Of a stretch of DNA of 64,000 nucleotides, positions 17,273 to 26,011 are shown piece by piece; the stretch's first letter is position 1; every line of letters begins with the position of its first letter. The notes under the pieces were generated by a model. That model did not search any database. It was not told where the DNA came from and saw only the letters and a list, made by a program, of their open reading frames with translations. A program made the position numbers and the translations under genes. The stretch is from Planctomycetaceae bacterium (GTDB lineage Bacteria; Planctomycetota; Phycisphaerae; UBA1845; UTPLA1): NCBI GenBank assembly GCA_006969385.1, contig CP030884.1, positions 2,170,001 to 2,234,000 on the forward strand, written 5' to 3'.

Positions 17273-18064
17273 CTACTCGCTACCATTCGCGCGAATTTGT
17301 ACCGGCGGCGTGGACTGCGCCAATTGGCGTCGCGGTGGGTTATTGACGGCAAAGCGCTCGGGTGCGATGGGCTCGTTTAACGCGCAGCTGGTGTACGTCC
17401 AGCGCCAAACCGGGATCGGATCGACGATCTCGCGGTCTTCTAACAATTCCGCCGCGCGAATCAGAAACGACTCCTGATCGATAGCCAGCCGCAATAATTG
17501 TTTTGAGCCGTTTATGGGCAATTCGCGCTGCAGCGTGAAGCACGGGTGCTCGTCGTGCCAGCTGATGCCGTGCAGGTTCCACGAGCGCGTCGCGTTGGCG
17601 TCGTTAGCGATGCCCTTGGCCTCCAACGCGAACTTCAACGCCGGCATAATTGCGCCGTTGGTAAGCGTGGCCGCCGCAAGGTCGTGCGCGGGTTGTGGGC
17701 CGGTTGAGCGCTCCGTAAACGCATGCGATACGGGGTTTACCATCCACCAACGCGGGCCGTGCACCAGCGCCACGCGCGCTCCGACTTCAACGCGGGCCTT
17801 GCCGTCCGCAGTTGAGACCCATTGCAGCGGCGTGGATTGTGACCGTCCGGCGTCGAAGCGCTCGAACGTACCGCTGACGGACGCGGTCGTAGCGGCGGCG
17901 TATTGTTCGGCGCAGCGACGGAGTATCGCGTCGGCGTTGAGCGTTTCACGGGTGGCAGATTTGGCGGTGGCGACAGGCGTATCGGGTTTCGCGCACCCGA
18001 CCGAGATTAGGCCGCTCAGAATGAATGCAAGAACCCACAACGAGGATGGATGGCGCGTCGACAT
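17273..18064 (-). CDS. Lipoprotein of unknown function (LolA-like outline)
   Basis: MSTRHPSSLWVLAFILSGLISVGC is a lipoprotein signal with lipobox SVGC. The mature part (about 240 aa) has a weak outline of LolA-type periplasmic carriers: repeated beta strands such as SVSGTFERFD, KARVEVGARVALVHGPRWWMVNP and a late strand DPIPVWRWTYTSCALN, with PERFAVNNPP at the C-terminus. That assignment is only by pattern and is not secure. ATG 18064 has GGA seven bases upstream; in-frame ATG codons at 18076 and 18100 are possible but give a less standard signal. A divergent gene starts 318 bp away. Confidence 0.7.
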   Translation of the reverse strand: MSTRHPSSLWVLAFILSGLISVGCAKPDTPVATAKSATRETLNADAILRRCAEQYAAATTASVSGTFERFDAGRSQSTPLQWVSTADGKARVEVGARVALVHGPRWWMVNPVSHAFTERSTGPQPAHDLAAATLTNGAIMPALKFALEAKGIANDANATRSWNLHGISWHDEHPCFTLQRELPINGSKQLLRLAIDQESFLIRAAELLEDREIVDPIPVWRWTYTSCALNEPIAPERFAVNNPPRRQLAQSTPPVQIRANGSE

Positions 18065-18303
18065 AACAAATTCCATTCCGTTTGACGGCGAAGTCATCAT
18101 CTGGGGGCCATGCCGGCGCGGTTGAGATGGGTCGATCCGGTGCGTCGGCTGGCCGCGAGTTGCATACTTGCTCGGCGTATGGCTGCCGAATGGCGCTCGC
18201 GCTGCCGAGCCCCTTCACGCTAGCACCAGGTGTGAAAACCCGCAATTAGCGGACCGGGTATAAGGTGCGATAACTAGGAGGGTCGCGCGATTTGGGCTGC
18301 AGT

Positions 18304-18333
18304 TTGTTTTGTGAGCCTGCCGGTCTTTATAAT
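18304..18333 (+). promoter_or_regulatory. Candidate sigma70-type promoter
   Basis: A perfect TATAAT at 18328-18333, preceded 18 bases upstream by TTGTTT at 18304-18309. It lies 50 bp before the gene starting at 18383 and within the spacer between divergent genes. Confidence 0.45.
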
Positions 18334-18382
18334 CCGGGCGTTGACAAGGAATCGTCACCATCCAATCGGAGGCAGCCAGCAC

Positions 18383-18937
18383 ATGATCCCGGCCGCAGAT
18401 TACGAACGGATTCAGAAACAACTCGCGGAATGCCTCAAGACCGTCTTCGATGACGTGCAGGTGCAGATCGGCGATCAGATTCATTACAAGGGCACCAACG
18501 TCGTGGTGACGAGCCGCCACTTCGACGGGCTGCTCGCCGAGCAGCGCTTTCATCATGTGGTGCGGGCCATCCCCAAAGATCTTTATGAAGAGTATCTGCA
18601 ACGCGGCGTCGTGTGGTTCGAACTCACGCCCGATGAAGCGGGCATCGATTTGATGCGCATGCCGCGCGCCGCCGATGTGAAGAATCGTGCGGCGGCGATC
18701 GAGAAGTCGTTGGGCGAGATCGACTTCTTTCAATCGATCAGCGAGTACTTTGCGAAAGAGCCGGAGCGCGCGTCGCTACTGCGCTTTGAAGCTGTGCGCG
18801 AAGTGCTCAAACGAGCCGACTTTGACGAACAGGAAATCGAACGCGCCTGCTTGTATCTGATTTTGCAGGATGCCTTTTGCGACGCACATGTGTTGACAGA
18901 CTTGGTACCCAAGCATGTGAGCGAGTCGGCGGCGTAG
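18383..18937 (+). CDS. Conserved-looking cytoplasmic protein, function unknown (184 aa)
   Basis: The start ATG 18383 has a GGAGG site ten bases upstream; a start at 18311 would read through the likely promoter. The protein is soluble, with no signal or membrane segment. It has mixed helix and strand in the N-terminal 110 residues (VQVQIGDQIHYKG, VVVTSRHFDGLLAEQRFHHVVR, VVWFELTPDEAGIDLM) and a helical, acidic C-terminal part (ADFDEQEIERACLYLILQDAF). I do not recognise the family. A bidirectional terminator follows directly. Confidence 0.7.
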   Translation: MIPAADYERIQKQLAECLKTVFDDVQVQIGDQIHYKGTNVVVTSRHFDGLLAEQRFHHVVRAIPKDLYEEYLQRGVVWFELTPDEAGIDLMRMPRAADVKNRAAAIEKSLGEIDFFQSISEYFAKEPERASLLRFEAVREVLKRADFDEQEIERACLYLILQDAFCDAHVLTDLVPKHVSESAA

Positions 18938-18973
18938 CGTATTGCCGTTGCTTGGAACGACAAACCCATCATC

Positions 18974-19016
18974 AAAAAAAGACCGCGTGGTTTCGATTGC
19001 CACGCGGTCTTTTTGT
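18974..19016. terminator. Bidirectional intrinsic terminator
   Basis: An 11-bp perfect stem (AGACCGCGTGG with CCACGCGGTCT) with a 9-base loop. It is flanked by a run of A on the left and T-rich sequence on the right, so it works on both strands. It separates the convergent genes ending at 18937 and 19038. Confidence 0.92.
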
Positions 19017-19037
19017 TTTTAACGCTTACGCTATTAA

Positions 19038-20381
19038 CTAGCGTCGTCGGCTGGCTTTGTTGAAGCGCCGCACCGTCCGCTTCTGGCCGGCCTTGCGCAT
19101 GTTGCCGGGGCGGCGAATCTGATTGGGGCGGGGCGTGTCGCGTTGGATACCGCCGAATCCTTTGCGGCCTGATAGCTCGCGATGTTGCTGCCCGAACAGG
19201 CTCTGAATCATGCGCGACCGTTTGGCCGACGCGTTGAAGAAGCCGTGCGGCAAGCCGGGCAATAGGCCTTGGCCCACACCGAAGTCGCCATCGGGCGTGG
19301 CGATGGCACCACCATCGATCGGCGGCAACGTCGGGCGCTGGCCCCCGTCGACATTGATGCCGCCGGTGAGGAACGGCGAGCCGAGGAAGTTGGCCGAATT
19401 ATCCGCAAAGGGCAGCAGAATCGCCAAGCCGTTGTTGAACAACAGGTTGAGCCGTTCTTCCTGCGTAAGACCGACAAAGTCGAGCACCTGAATATCGCGG
19501 TCGTACTTCACGTTATCGATGGCGCGCATCATTTGTTGCGTGACGAACTGACCACGCGTGACGAAGCGCGACTTGGCATCGACGATGTTGCCGCTGTTGT
19601 TGAACTTGTATTTGATGGCCTGCACCAAACCGCGCCCCTGCGACGACAGCGACATGCGGAAGCGACCGTTCTGATATTCAAAACGGAAGATGTCGGTGCC
19701 CTTCTTACTCAGCGTGGCGGTGGGGGCCTCGATGAGGAAGTCGCTGCGCGTGGTGCTTTCGATCACACCGGCGCGGATGGCACCGCTGGCGAGCGCGATG
19801 CGGGTCGTTGACGTCCCTTCGCGCATGGCCAAGTCTTCAATCGAAAGCTGCGTCATGGCCTCGATCAGCATCACGGTCGGAGGCGAGGCCGGCTCGAGCA
19901 CGAGTTTTACTTGACTTTGACCGGTGACCAAAAGCTGAACGCCGGCACCAAGTTTGTCGCCCTGCTTGAGTTCTTTCCACTTGTCTTCCTCAAACACGTC
20001 AACGCCGACGGGCGCAACTTTTGCAATTCCGTTGAGTCGTTCAACGACGAAATATTGAGGCTCACCATCGGCAGCCGGTTGCGACGTCGCCATCGGTTGC
20101 CCACTCGCCAGCGGCGGATTGCTCGGCATCGTATTGAGCGGCTGCGCATTGGTCGCGTTCGCGTTGCCCGAACGTTGCATCGGTTGCGCGACGGTACCGC
20201 GTGGCGTCGTGTTGGTATTGGTACGGTTCTCGAGTGTTGCGCCGCCGGTGTCGTTGACGGGCTGCATGGGCACCATCTTCTCCGGCTCGGCGGCTGTCGT
20301 GCTTGGCGCGAATCCGATCGACAGACCGGCGGCGCAAAGCACCGTCAGGCACAGTTGTGTGATCAAATTGCGAGTCTTCAT
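19038..20381 (-). CDS. Secreted FecR-domain protein
   Basis: MKTRNLITQLCLTVLCAAGLS is the signal peptide, cleaved near TTAAEPE; a GGAAGAG site precedes ATG 20381. After a Pro/Asn/Thr-rich linker (residues 35-95) comes a FecR-type domain: WKELKQGDKLGAGVQLLV, SQVKLVLEPASPPTVMLIE, LAMREGTSTTRIALASGAIRAGV and FLIEAPTATLSKKGTDIFRF. This is the usual pattern of FecR proteins outside iron regulation (gxxlxxGd.l.Tg..s.v.l......v.l..g). The C-terminal 150 residues are Gly/Arg/Asn-rich and basic. Planctomycetes carry many secreted FecR proteins of unknown role, so a link to iron uptake should not be assumed. Confidence 0.85.
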   Translation of the reverse strand: MKTRNLITQLCLTVLCAAGLSIGFAPSTTAAEPEKMVPMQPVNDTGGATLENRTNTNTTPRGTVAQPMQRSGNANATNAQPLNTMPSNPPLASGQPMATSQPAADGEPQYFVVERLNGIAKVAPVGVDVFEEDKWKELKQGDKLGAGVQLLVTGQSQVKLVLEPASPPTVMLIEAMTQLSIEDLAMREGTSTTRIALASGAIRAGVIESTTRSDFLIEAPTATLSKKGTDIFRFEYQNGRFRMSLSSQGRGLVQAIKYKFNNSGNIVDAKSRFVTRGQFVTQQMMRAIDNVKYDRDIQVLDFVGLTQEERLNLLFNNGLAILLPFADNSANFLGSPFLTGGINVDGGQRPTLPPIDGGAIATPDGDFGVGQGLLPGLPHGFFNASAKRSRMIQSLFGQQHRELSGRKGFGGIQRDTPRPNQIRRPGNMRKAGQKRTVRRFNKASRRR

Positions 20382-20458
20382 GGCTCTTCCTGCTTTCAGC
20401 GGTGCGTTGCCGCATCCCATTCTACGCCCGGCCATCTGGGCACCGCCGCGGAACGGGG

Positions 20459-21076
20459 CTACCCGTTTTCACCGGACGCGTTGGGTACGATCAGCTCACC
20501 CGTATTGTCACGGTCGGTTTCGTCGCTGAGGTCGACATCGGACTCGTAGAGCCCTTTCTTTTTCATGTAGGCGTCGGCGTTACGCATGAGGGCGAACAGG
20601 CCACTGCCGGTGACGTATTCGTACTCAAAGCTGTCGTCGATCATGCCGCGGAACATCAGTTCCCGCATGGCCGAGCGCCGATCGCCCAAGCCCCAACTGC
20701 CGAACAAAACCTGATTGATGCCACCGGGCATCTCACAAATCTTGCAGACCATGTACGAGACCGACGCAGTGTCGATCACATTATCCGGCTGCAAATCCCA
20801 TGCCGAACGGACGATATCGCGGCTTTCGAGCTCCTGACGGCGGGCCTCGAAGCTGTCGCGACCGTCCTTGCCGTCGGCGAGGATGAGCATGGCCCGATAA
20901 GCCTCACCAACCGTCACCAGAGGCACGCGATTGAGGTACACCTGAAAGGCGCTGTCGCTGAGGGTGTCGGGATCGACGCCCGATAATGCCGTTTCCGACG
21001 GTCGCGGGGCAGAACAGCCGGTCAATCCGGCCGTTGCCAGCAGCATCCCAAAAATCAAAAAACTCGGACTTCGCAT
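20459..21076 (-). CDS. Lipoprotein of unknown function (205 aa)
   Basis: MRSPSFLIFGMLLATAGLTGC is a lipoprotein signal with lipobox LTGC; ATG 21076 has a GGAG site seven bases upstream. The mature protein is mostly helical, with VTVGEAYRAMLILADGKDG and a Cys pair in YMVCKICEMPGGINQ, then GDRRSAMRELMFRGMI and a charged tail ending GENG. I do not recognise the family. It sits between the FecR gene and the outer-membrane barrel gene on the same strand with short gaps (77 and 63 bp), which suggests a shared envelope function. Confidence 0.75.
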   Translation of the reverse strand: MRSPSFLIFGMLLATAGLTGCSAPRPSETALSGVDPDTLSDSAFQVYLNRVPLVTVGEAYRAMLILADGKDGRDSFEARRQELESRDIVRSAWDLQPDNVIDTASVSYMVCKICEMPGGINQVLFGSWGLGDRRSAMRELMFRGMIDDSFEYEYVTGSGLFALMRNADAYMKKKGLYESDVDLSDETDRDNTGELIVPNASGENG

Positions 21077-21139
21077 CGAGATTCTCCGAGGAATGGGCAA
21101 TGTTACCCAGTGTTACGCAGTTTGGTTGCCGCCCGCTGC

Positions 21140-22606
21140 CTAGAACGACCAAGTGAGGCCGGTGAGCAGGAACGTGCGGGTGGTCTGGTCTTCGAAGGCG
21201 CTGCCGGGGAAGAACATCCCGAAACGGGCGGTCCACGCCAGATCGTTGGTGATACGCCAGTTGGTGTAGTAATCCATTTCCCAACCGAGGTAACCCGACT
21301 GCCGATTGGCGAGCGGATCGCTGACGGCGGCGCTGCTGCGGTTTTTCCAGTAGAGGTACCAGTCGGTACCGACTTCCATGTTGCGCAGGGCTTCTTTATT
21401 CGGGAAGGGCCGAAACGAGCCGCCCATACGCCAAATGTGAATGTTGCTTAGCCGCGGGCTGAAGGCGATACCCGTATCGCGGAAACCGAAGCCGACGAAG
21501 CTGTTATCGGTGAAGTCGAAGGTGTTGCCGCCCTCGGCGTTGGTCGGGCTGCCGAGACGATTGGGATCACCGCTGGCAAACATGTATTCCAAGGAGACCA
21601 CCGGCTGATAGGGCGTGCGGAAGATGTAGTCGAAGCGATGGTCAAACGCCCAGGCGTCGATTTCGTTGGTGTGTAAGAAGCGGCGATCGCCGTAGCTGCT
21701 ACCGCGCTCGAACACCCACTCGGTGCTGTAGCGCAGGTTCTCAACGAGTTCACCTGTCGAACCGAAACCGACGTAGCGCGAATCGTATTCGTAGCTTTGG
21801 AAGGGGGCGTTGGGGCTTTCGGTGGTGCGATCGTCTTGCCAGGCGATGTACCAGAAGGGCTCGTGGTTGTCCCAGCCGACGTACTTTTGTTCGATGATGT
21901 GGAAGATGCGCTCGCTGCGGTCTTCCACCGGGTCGCTACGGTCGATGTTCTCCGTCCAAAGCGGGGTTTGACCGATGATGTAGGTCGTTTGGAAGTCGAG
22001 AAACTCGCCCTGAACCATCACGTGGTCGAGCGGCACGTCGATGGCATAGCCGGTTCCGATGTAAACCAGATCGCGCCCGAGTTTGACCTTCATTTCCCAA
22101 GGGATATCCATGCCCTCGTACACGCGCAAGGCCTGAGCCAAGTCAAAGACGTACCAGCCGCGTTCGAGTTCGGGGCCTTCGCCGTCGTCCTCGTCGTTCG
22201 GGTCGAAGTTATCACCGGCGTTGAAATCTTCGACTTCAAACCGACCGCGCGCGTACCCCTTATGCACGCCCTGATCGGCGCTGAACGACGCCCAGAGGCG
22301 TAGTTCGTGTTGGCGCAGCGTGCGGCTGGAGTTGAAACCGTCGTCGAAGAGGAAGAAGTAGAAGTTGTACCAACCGCCGTAGTCGAGGCGGAATTTTTGT
22401 GTGATGGGCAACTCTTTTTGGAGTTTGCGTTGGTTTTCGCGCTCCAAAGCGCGTTGTCGTTCGAGGAAGGCGCTGGAAATGCCCGTATTGCGCGGGGCGG
22501 AGCGACTTTCGAGGCCTAATTGAGCGTGCGCGCGCGAGGTGGCTCCCAGTGACATGGCGAGGCACAACACAAGCCATAACGATGTCGATTTCGGCGACGC
22601 GTGCAA
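21140..22606 (-). CDS. Outer-membrane beta-barrel protein (AlgE/porin-like)
   Basis: The likely start is TTG 22606, with GGAGG 11 bases upstream. It gives a signal peptide (HASPKSTSLWLVLCLAMSLG, cleaved after AHA). The mature protein shows a helical prefix (FLERQRALERENQRKLQKEL) and then many alternating aromatic beta strands, such as FRLDYGGWYNFYFFLFDDGF, ELRLWASFSA and YDSRYVGFGSTGELV. It ends LLTGLTWSF with the C-terminal Phe that the barrel assembly machinery recognises. This resembles alginate-export-type barrels in outline, but substrate specificity is inference. An upstream TTG at 22702 would add a long basic, unlikely leader. Confidence 0.8.
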   Translation of the reverse strand: MHASPKSTSLWLVLCLAMSLGATSRAHAQLGLESRSAPRNTGISSAFLERQRALERENQRKLQKELPITQKFRLDYGGWYNFYFFLFDDGFNSSRTLRQHELRLWASFSADQGVHKGYARGRFEVEDFNAGDNFDPNDEDDGEGPELERGWYVFDLAQALRVYEGMDIPWEMKVKLGRDLVYIGTGYAIDVPLDHVMVQGEFLDFQTTYIIGQTPLWTENIDRSDPVEDRSERIFHIIEQKYVGWDNHEPFWYIAWQDDRTTESPNAPFQSYEYDSRYVGFGSTGELVENLRYSTEWVFERGSSYGDRRFLHTNEIDAWAFDHRFDYIFRTPYQPVVSLEYMFASGDPNRLGSPTNAEGGNTFDFTDNSFVGFGFRDTGIAFSPRLSNIHIWRMGGSFRPFPNKEALRNMEVGTDWYLYWKNRSSAAVSDPLANRQSGYLGWEMDYYTNWRITNDLAWTARFGMFFPGSAFEDQTTRTFLLTGLTWSF

Positions 22607-22784
22607 GAGCCCGATTGCCTCCGTGAAACAGGCCCAATTACCCCGGCATGACCGCGCGGCAGCGGGGCGTTTTTTTTGCTTAGCGGCCTGAACTTTCGGC
22701 AATCCTGTGGCCTAGCCGCAAAATTTGCAAGCCATATCTAGTTGGTATCGTTTGGTTTGCGGAAATCGGTGAAGTAAAAACGAT

Positions 22785-22817
22785 GTGCGGTCGGCACACG
22801 GGGTGTGCCGACCGCAC
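22785..22817 (-). terminator. Intrinsic terminator of the minus-strand gene at 22905-23822
   Basis: A perfect 15-bp inverted repeat (22785-22799 with 22803-22817) with a 3-base loop. On the minus strand it is followed by ATCG and a run of five T. It lies 88 bp beyond the stop of the gene at 22905. Confidence 0.8.
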
Positions 22818-22904
22818 GATGGGTTCATCAGTCCTACGGCGTTGGCTGCCATGGCGGCTCCCAGTTGGATTGGGAGTGGCAATGAGCGGTCGCGATGGGG
22901 CGTT

Positions 22905-23822
22905 TTAGCCTTGCGGCGCGCGCCCGCCCGGGCGTCTGCCGGATCCGGGGCGGTTGCCCTTGGGCGGCTGCTTGCCGCGACCGTCATCGTTATTGCTCGG
23001 CGCGCTAAAGGTCATGCCGTGATCGACATTGGGAGGTGTCAGCATGACCAGCATGCCGATCTTGCCGCCGGCATAGACGGCGGTCACGCGCACCTTGTCG
23101 CCTTTTTTGAAGTCGCCCATATCGGCTTCTTCTTTATCTTCGTTGCGAACCTTGGTGACGTCTTCGATGAATTTGAGCTTGAGATTGCGCGGGATAACGC
23201 GTTCTTTTTCGGCATCGCCCGGCCGCTGATTGCGTTCGGGAGGGTTGTATCCGGGCCATTGCTGGTCGTTCATCGGCACGCCGCGAACTTCGACGCCGAT
23301 ATCGCGCACGTCTTCAATCTCACCTTCGACGACGGTGGTCATGAAGGTCAGGCCGCGCAGCTCTTTCTTTTTAATTTTGCGTTTGGAATCGGGATCGAGA
23401 TAACCCCAATCGGCTTCCACATGTAGGCCCTTCTGAAAGTAGAACGTCATCTCGTCGCGCTCGAATTCGTGGTCGCCCAGTTTGATTTTCAAATCTTCCG
23501 TATCGCGCACGATGAGGACGAGCGTGCGGGCGCCTTCTTCAAATGGGTTGATCTTGAGCTTACCGATGAGCTTTTCGTCTTCTTTGCGGTCTTCTTCATC
23601 GGCGGGCGTGAATTTGAAGATGGTGCCTTCGGTGCGGCCCGGCGATTGGGTTGTGTTTTTTTCCTCGCGCGGAGGCGGCGGCGCTTTTCGGTCGGGCCGT
23701 TTTGGGCGACCTCCGCGAACCCCTGGCTGGGCGAATGCGTCAGAGGATACACTCAGCGTGAGTGCCCCGATGAGCATGGCAAATAAGACGCGTCGCACTG
23801 ATGCGTTGGGTGCAGATATCAA
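22905..23822 (-). CDS. Secreted protein of unknown function (305 aa)
   Basis: The start is TTG 23822, fixed by a perfect AAAGGAG site seven bases upstream; upstream in-frame starts have none. The signal peptide (RRVLFAMLIGALTLSVSSDAFA) precedes a basic Pro/Arg-rich linker (residues 37-62). A beta-rich domain follows: TEGTIFKFTPADEEDRKEDE, ARTLVLIVRDTEDLKI and LRGLTFMTTVVEGEIEDVRD. Another OB-like stretch is FKKGDKVRVTAVYAGGKIGM. The C-terminus is Gly/Arg/Pro-rich. I do not recognise a family. It ends in a strong terminator and appears to be a single gene. Confidence 0.72.
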   Translation of the reverse strand: MISAPNASVRRVLFAMLIGALTLSVSSDAFAQPGVRGGRPKRPDRKAPPPPREEKNTTQSPGRTEGTIFKFTPADEEDRKEDEKLIGKLKINPFEEGARTLVLIVRDTEDLKIKLGDHEFERDEMTFYFQKGLHVEADWGYLDPDSKRKIKKKELRGLTFMTTVVEGEIEDVRDIGVEVRGVPMNDQQWPGYNPPERNQRPGDAEKERVIPRNLKLKFIEDVTKVRNEDKEEADMGDFKKGDKVRVTAVYAGGKIGMLVMLTPPNVDHGMTFSAPSNNDDGRGKQPPKGNRPGSGRRPGGRAPQG

Positions 23823-24096
23823 GGTAACGCTCCTTTCTGGAGTTTCGCGAACGATTCGTGGTGAGCGCAGCGGGCAAAGGCGTGATAAACGCACTATGGT
23901 AGCAATATCCCAACCTGCTCTCAAACCATTCTAACCGGCGAATTTGGCCGTGACAGGTCGATTATGGCCCGCCCGGTTCTCCCGGCCTGAAGGTTTGGCT
24001 ACGCTTGGTTAGACACGGTAAGCCCAGCTAAGGTTCGCCGATAATTTGAGACGCCAATGCCCATTATCCGCGAAAAACGGCGGATGAAGGAGATTT

Positions 24097-25185
24097 ATGC
24101 TCGTCAGCACCCTTTTTTCAGTAGCGTTGCCCATGATGTGTGCTCAGACCCCGCCCAATCTGCATCCAGCCTTTACCCCGCGCGCGATCGAGCTTCCGGA
24201 CAAGACGACCCACAAATACGCCATTTTTCTGCCCGCCGACTATGAGCAGAACGCGGAAAAGAAGTGGCCGGTCATCTTGTTTCTGCACGGCAGCGGTGAG
24301 ATCGGAACCGACGGCGTGATGCAGACGACCGTCGGGCTGCCGCCGTTTATCGCCCGCGAGCGGCACACGTTTGAGTTTGTGACGATCATGCCGCAGGCGC
24401 AGTCGATGTGGTTTCTCGGCAAGGATGAGGCGGCGATCTGGCTGATTTTGGATAAAGAGCTGAAGGCGCTGAATGTTGATCCGGATCGGATTTACATCAC
24501 GGGACTATCGATGGGCGGCTTTGCTACGTGGGACCTGATCTGTAAGCGGCCCGACGTGTTTGCGGCGGCGGCACCGGTTTGTGGCAATGGCAACCCGGCG
24601 GTTGTTTCCAATGCCAAGCGGATGCCGATCTGGGCGTTTCATGGTGACAAAGACCAAGCGGTGCCGGTGGCGGGAAGTCGCGCGCCGGTGGACGCGCTGC
24701 GTTTGCTCGGCGCGCAGCCCGTTTATACCGAATACGCAAATGCCGAACACGCCATTTGGGATACGGTGTATCGCACCGAGCGGCTGTATTCGTGGTTGCT
24801 CTCGCACAAGCGGCAAGCGCCGCCAAGTTCGTTCGATTACATCATGATGGCTCCGACGGCGCAGGTTTGGTGGTTGTCATTGGTGGCCGGGCCGACGGAT
24901 GTCGATCAGGCACCGCGGGCTGCGATGTCCGTGTCAGACGACGGCAAGATTTTTTTGAATACGTTCGGGGTAAAGGCGTGGGCGATTGCTTCGACGGAAG
25001 CACCGCTCAAGCCGGGCATGAAAGTGGAGATGACGTGGAACGGTAAGGCTGCGTTTAAGGGTAAGTTTCCGGGTGTGTTGACTTATTCGCCGGAGCCGAA
25101 GTCTAAGAAGAAGTCGAAGCCGACGACCGAGCGCGGCGATGCGGGTACCGGCGAGAACAAGAGCGGTGAGGTGTCGGGCGGTTAG
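24097..25185 (+). CDS. Secreted alpha/beta hydrolase (feruloyl-esterase/dienelactone-hydrolase type)
   Basis: ATG 24097 has an AAGGAGA site. A short hydrophobic N-terminus (MLVSTLFSVALPMMCAQ) looks like a signal peptide. The catalytic fold is clear: WPVILFLHGSGEIGTDG (oxyanion loop), YITGLSMGGFATWDL with the nucleophile GLSMG, WAFHGDKDQAVPV with the acid Asp, and YANAEHAIWD with the His. These match PHB-depolymerase/esterase-type hydrolases of the polyhydroxyalkanoate or feruloyl esterase kind. After the fold (about residue 240) there is an extra C-terminal beta segment (FDYIMMAPTAQVWWLSLVAG) and a Lys-rich tail. The physiological ester is unknown. Confidence 0.85.
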   Translation: MLVSTLFSVALPMMCAQTPPNLHPAFTPRAIELPDKTTHKYAIFLPADYEQNAEKKWPVILFLHGSGEIGTDGVMQTTVGLPPFIARERHTFEFVTIMPQAQSMWFLGKDEAAIWLILDKELKALNVDPDRIYITGLSMGGFATWDLICKRPDVFAAAAPVCGNGNPAVVSNAKRMPIWAFHGDKDQAVPVAGSRAPVDALRLLGAQPVYTEYANAEHAIWDTVYRTERLYSWLLSHKRQAPPSSFDYIMMAPTAQVWWLSLVAGPTDVDQAPRAAMSVSDDGKIFLNTFGVKAWAIASTEAPLKPGMKVEMTWNGKAAFKGKFPGVLTYSPEPKSKKKSKPTTERGDAGTGENKSGEVSGG

Positions 25186-25206
25186 GTGATTGCGCCCCTC
25201 TCGCTT

Positions 25207-25243
25207 GATTCCCCACCCTTCGCGGGCGCGAAGGATGGCGCAC
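25207..25243. repeat. Palindromic repeat between convergent genes
   Basis: An 11-bp stem with one mismatch (25213-25223 with 25228-25238). Its edges, CCCCACCC on one side and GCACCC on the other, resemble the GC-rich palindromic elements found at 28391, 38419, 41475, 41538 and 48351. It may also end transcription. Confidence 0.55.
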
Positions 25244-25283
25244 CCATATAATCGTCGTGCTTCGGTGGCGTTTTGATACGGTG

Positions 25284-25841
25284 TTAGCTACCCGTGCTTT
25301 GCGGCGTCATTTGCAGGCGGCTGGGGTCGTAGCCCTGATCGGGTAGTCGTTCGAGGATGCCGTTCATCACCACTTGATCGAGTTCGGGTGACCGGCTGAG
25401 AATCCAAAGTAACGACCGTGACGGTTCGCCGACAACGGCCCATTCGTAATTATCTTCGTCGAGATCGATAATCCAGTAGTCGCCACCAAACGGGAAGAAG
25501 AAGTACACCACGAGCTTGGCATTGGTATCTTCGTCAACGACGCGCGCGAAGCCTTCCTGAGAATCGATTTCACCATCCAGCGAGCCGACGTTGCAACGAT
25601 TGATGACGGTAACGTCGCCGTTGTCGCGAATGATGTATTCGGCGGTGGTGCCGCCGGCGCATTGGTTTTGGAAACCGTTGGGGTAGCGCGCAATCTCGTA
25701 CCACAAACCTGCGTAGCGCTCGATATCGACGTTGTCCACGGTTTGCAGGCGCGAGTTGGCGTCGGTCATCGGGGTGCAGGCACCGGCAGCGGCCAGTAGC
25801 GAGCAGCAAGCGGTGAGGGCGAATCGAGTCGAACGCGTCAT
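25284..25841 (-). CDS. blc: Bacterial lipocalin, lipoprotein (Blc-like)
   Basis: ATG 25841 has a GGAG site upstream. The N-terminus MTRSTRFALTACCSLLAAAGAC is a lipoprotein signal (lipobox AGAC). The lipocalin signature is ERYAGLWYEIARYPN (GxW motif), followed by NQCAGGTTAEYIIRDNGDVTVINRC, the middle strand VVYFFFPFGGDYWIIDLD, and the late motif AVVGEPSRSLLWILSRSPEL, as in E. coli Blc. Bacterial lipocalins are usually anchored to the outer membrane and bind lysophospholipids or fatty acids. The frame stays open upstream but there reads through the neighbouring fmt promoter region in a biologically unlikely composition. Confidence 0.93.
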   Translation of the reverse strand: MTRSTRFALTACCSLLAAAGACTPMTDANSRLQTVDNVDIERYAGLWYEIARYPNGFQNQCAGGTTAEYIIRDNGDVTVINRCNVGSLDGEIDSQEGFARVVDEDTNAKLVVYFFFPFGGDYWIIDLDEDNYEWAVVGEPSRSLLWILSRSPELDQVVMNGILERLPDQGYDPSRLQMTPQSTGS

Positions 25842-26011
25842 GATGGGATCACTCCAAAGGTACGGGCGAGTCTGTCGTTGGTTTCCATTTCGCTGATCGA
25901 GTGAATCGTAGGCGCGGTGTCGGAAAATGGCGGATCGGTTGGGGGTCGTGTTGCTCTGGTTCGGGGTCGCCGCATAATCGACGACCAAACACGTTGGTAA
26001 GCAGGAATTGC

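Noticed and set aside
22640..22680. T-rich hairpin after GCGGGGCG on the plus strand as a terminator
   Set aside because: Only a 5-bp stem with a large loop and no plus-strand gene upstream.
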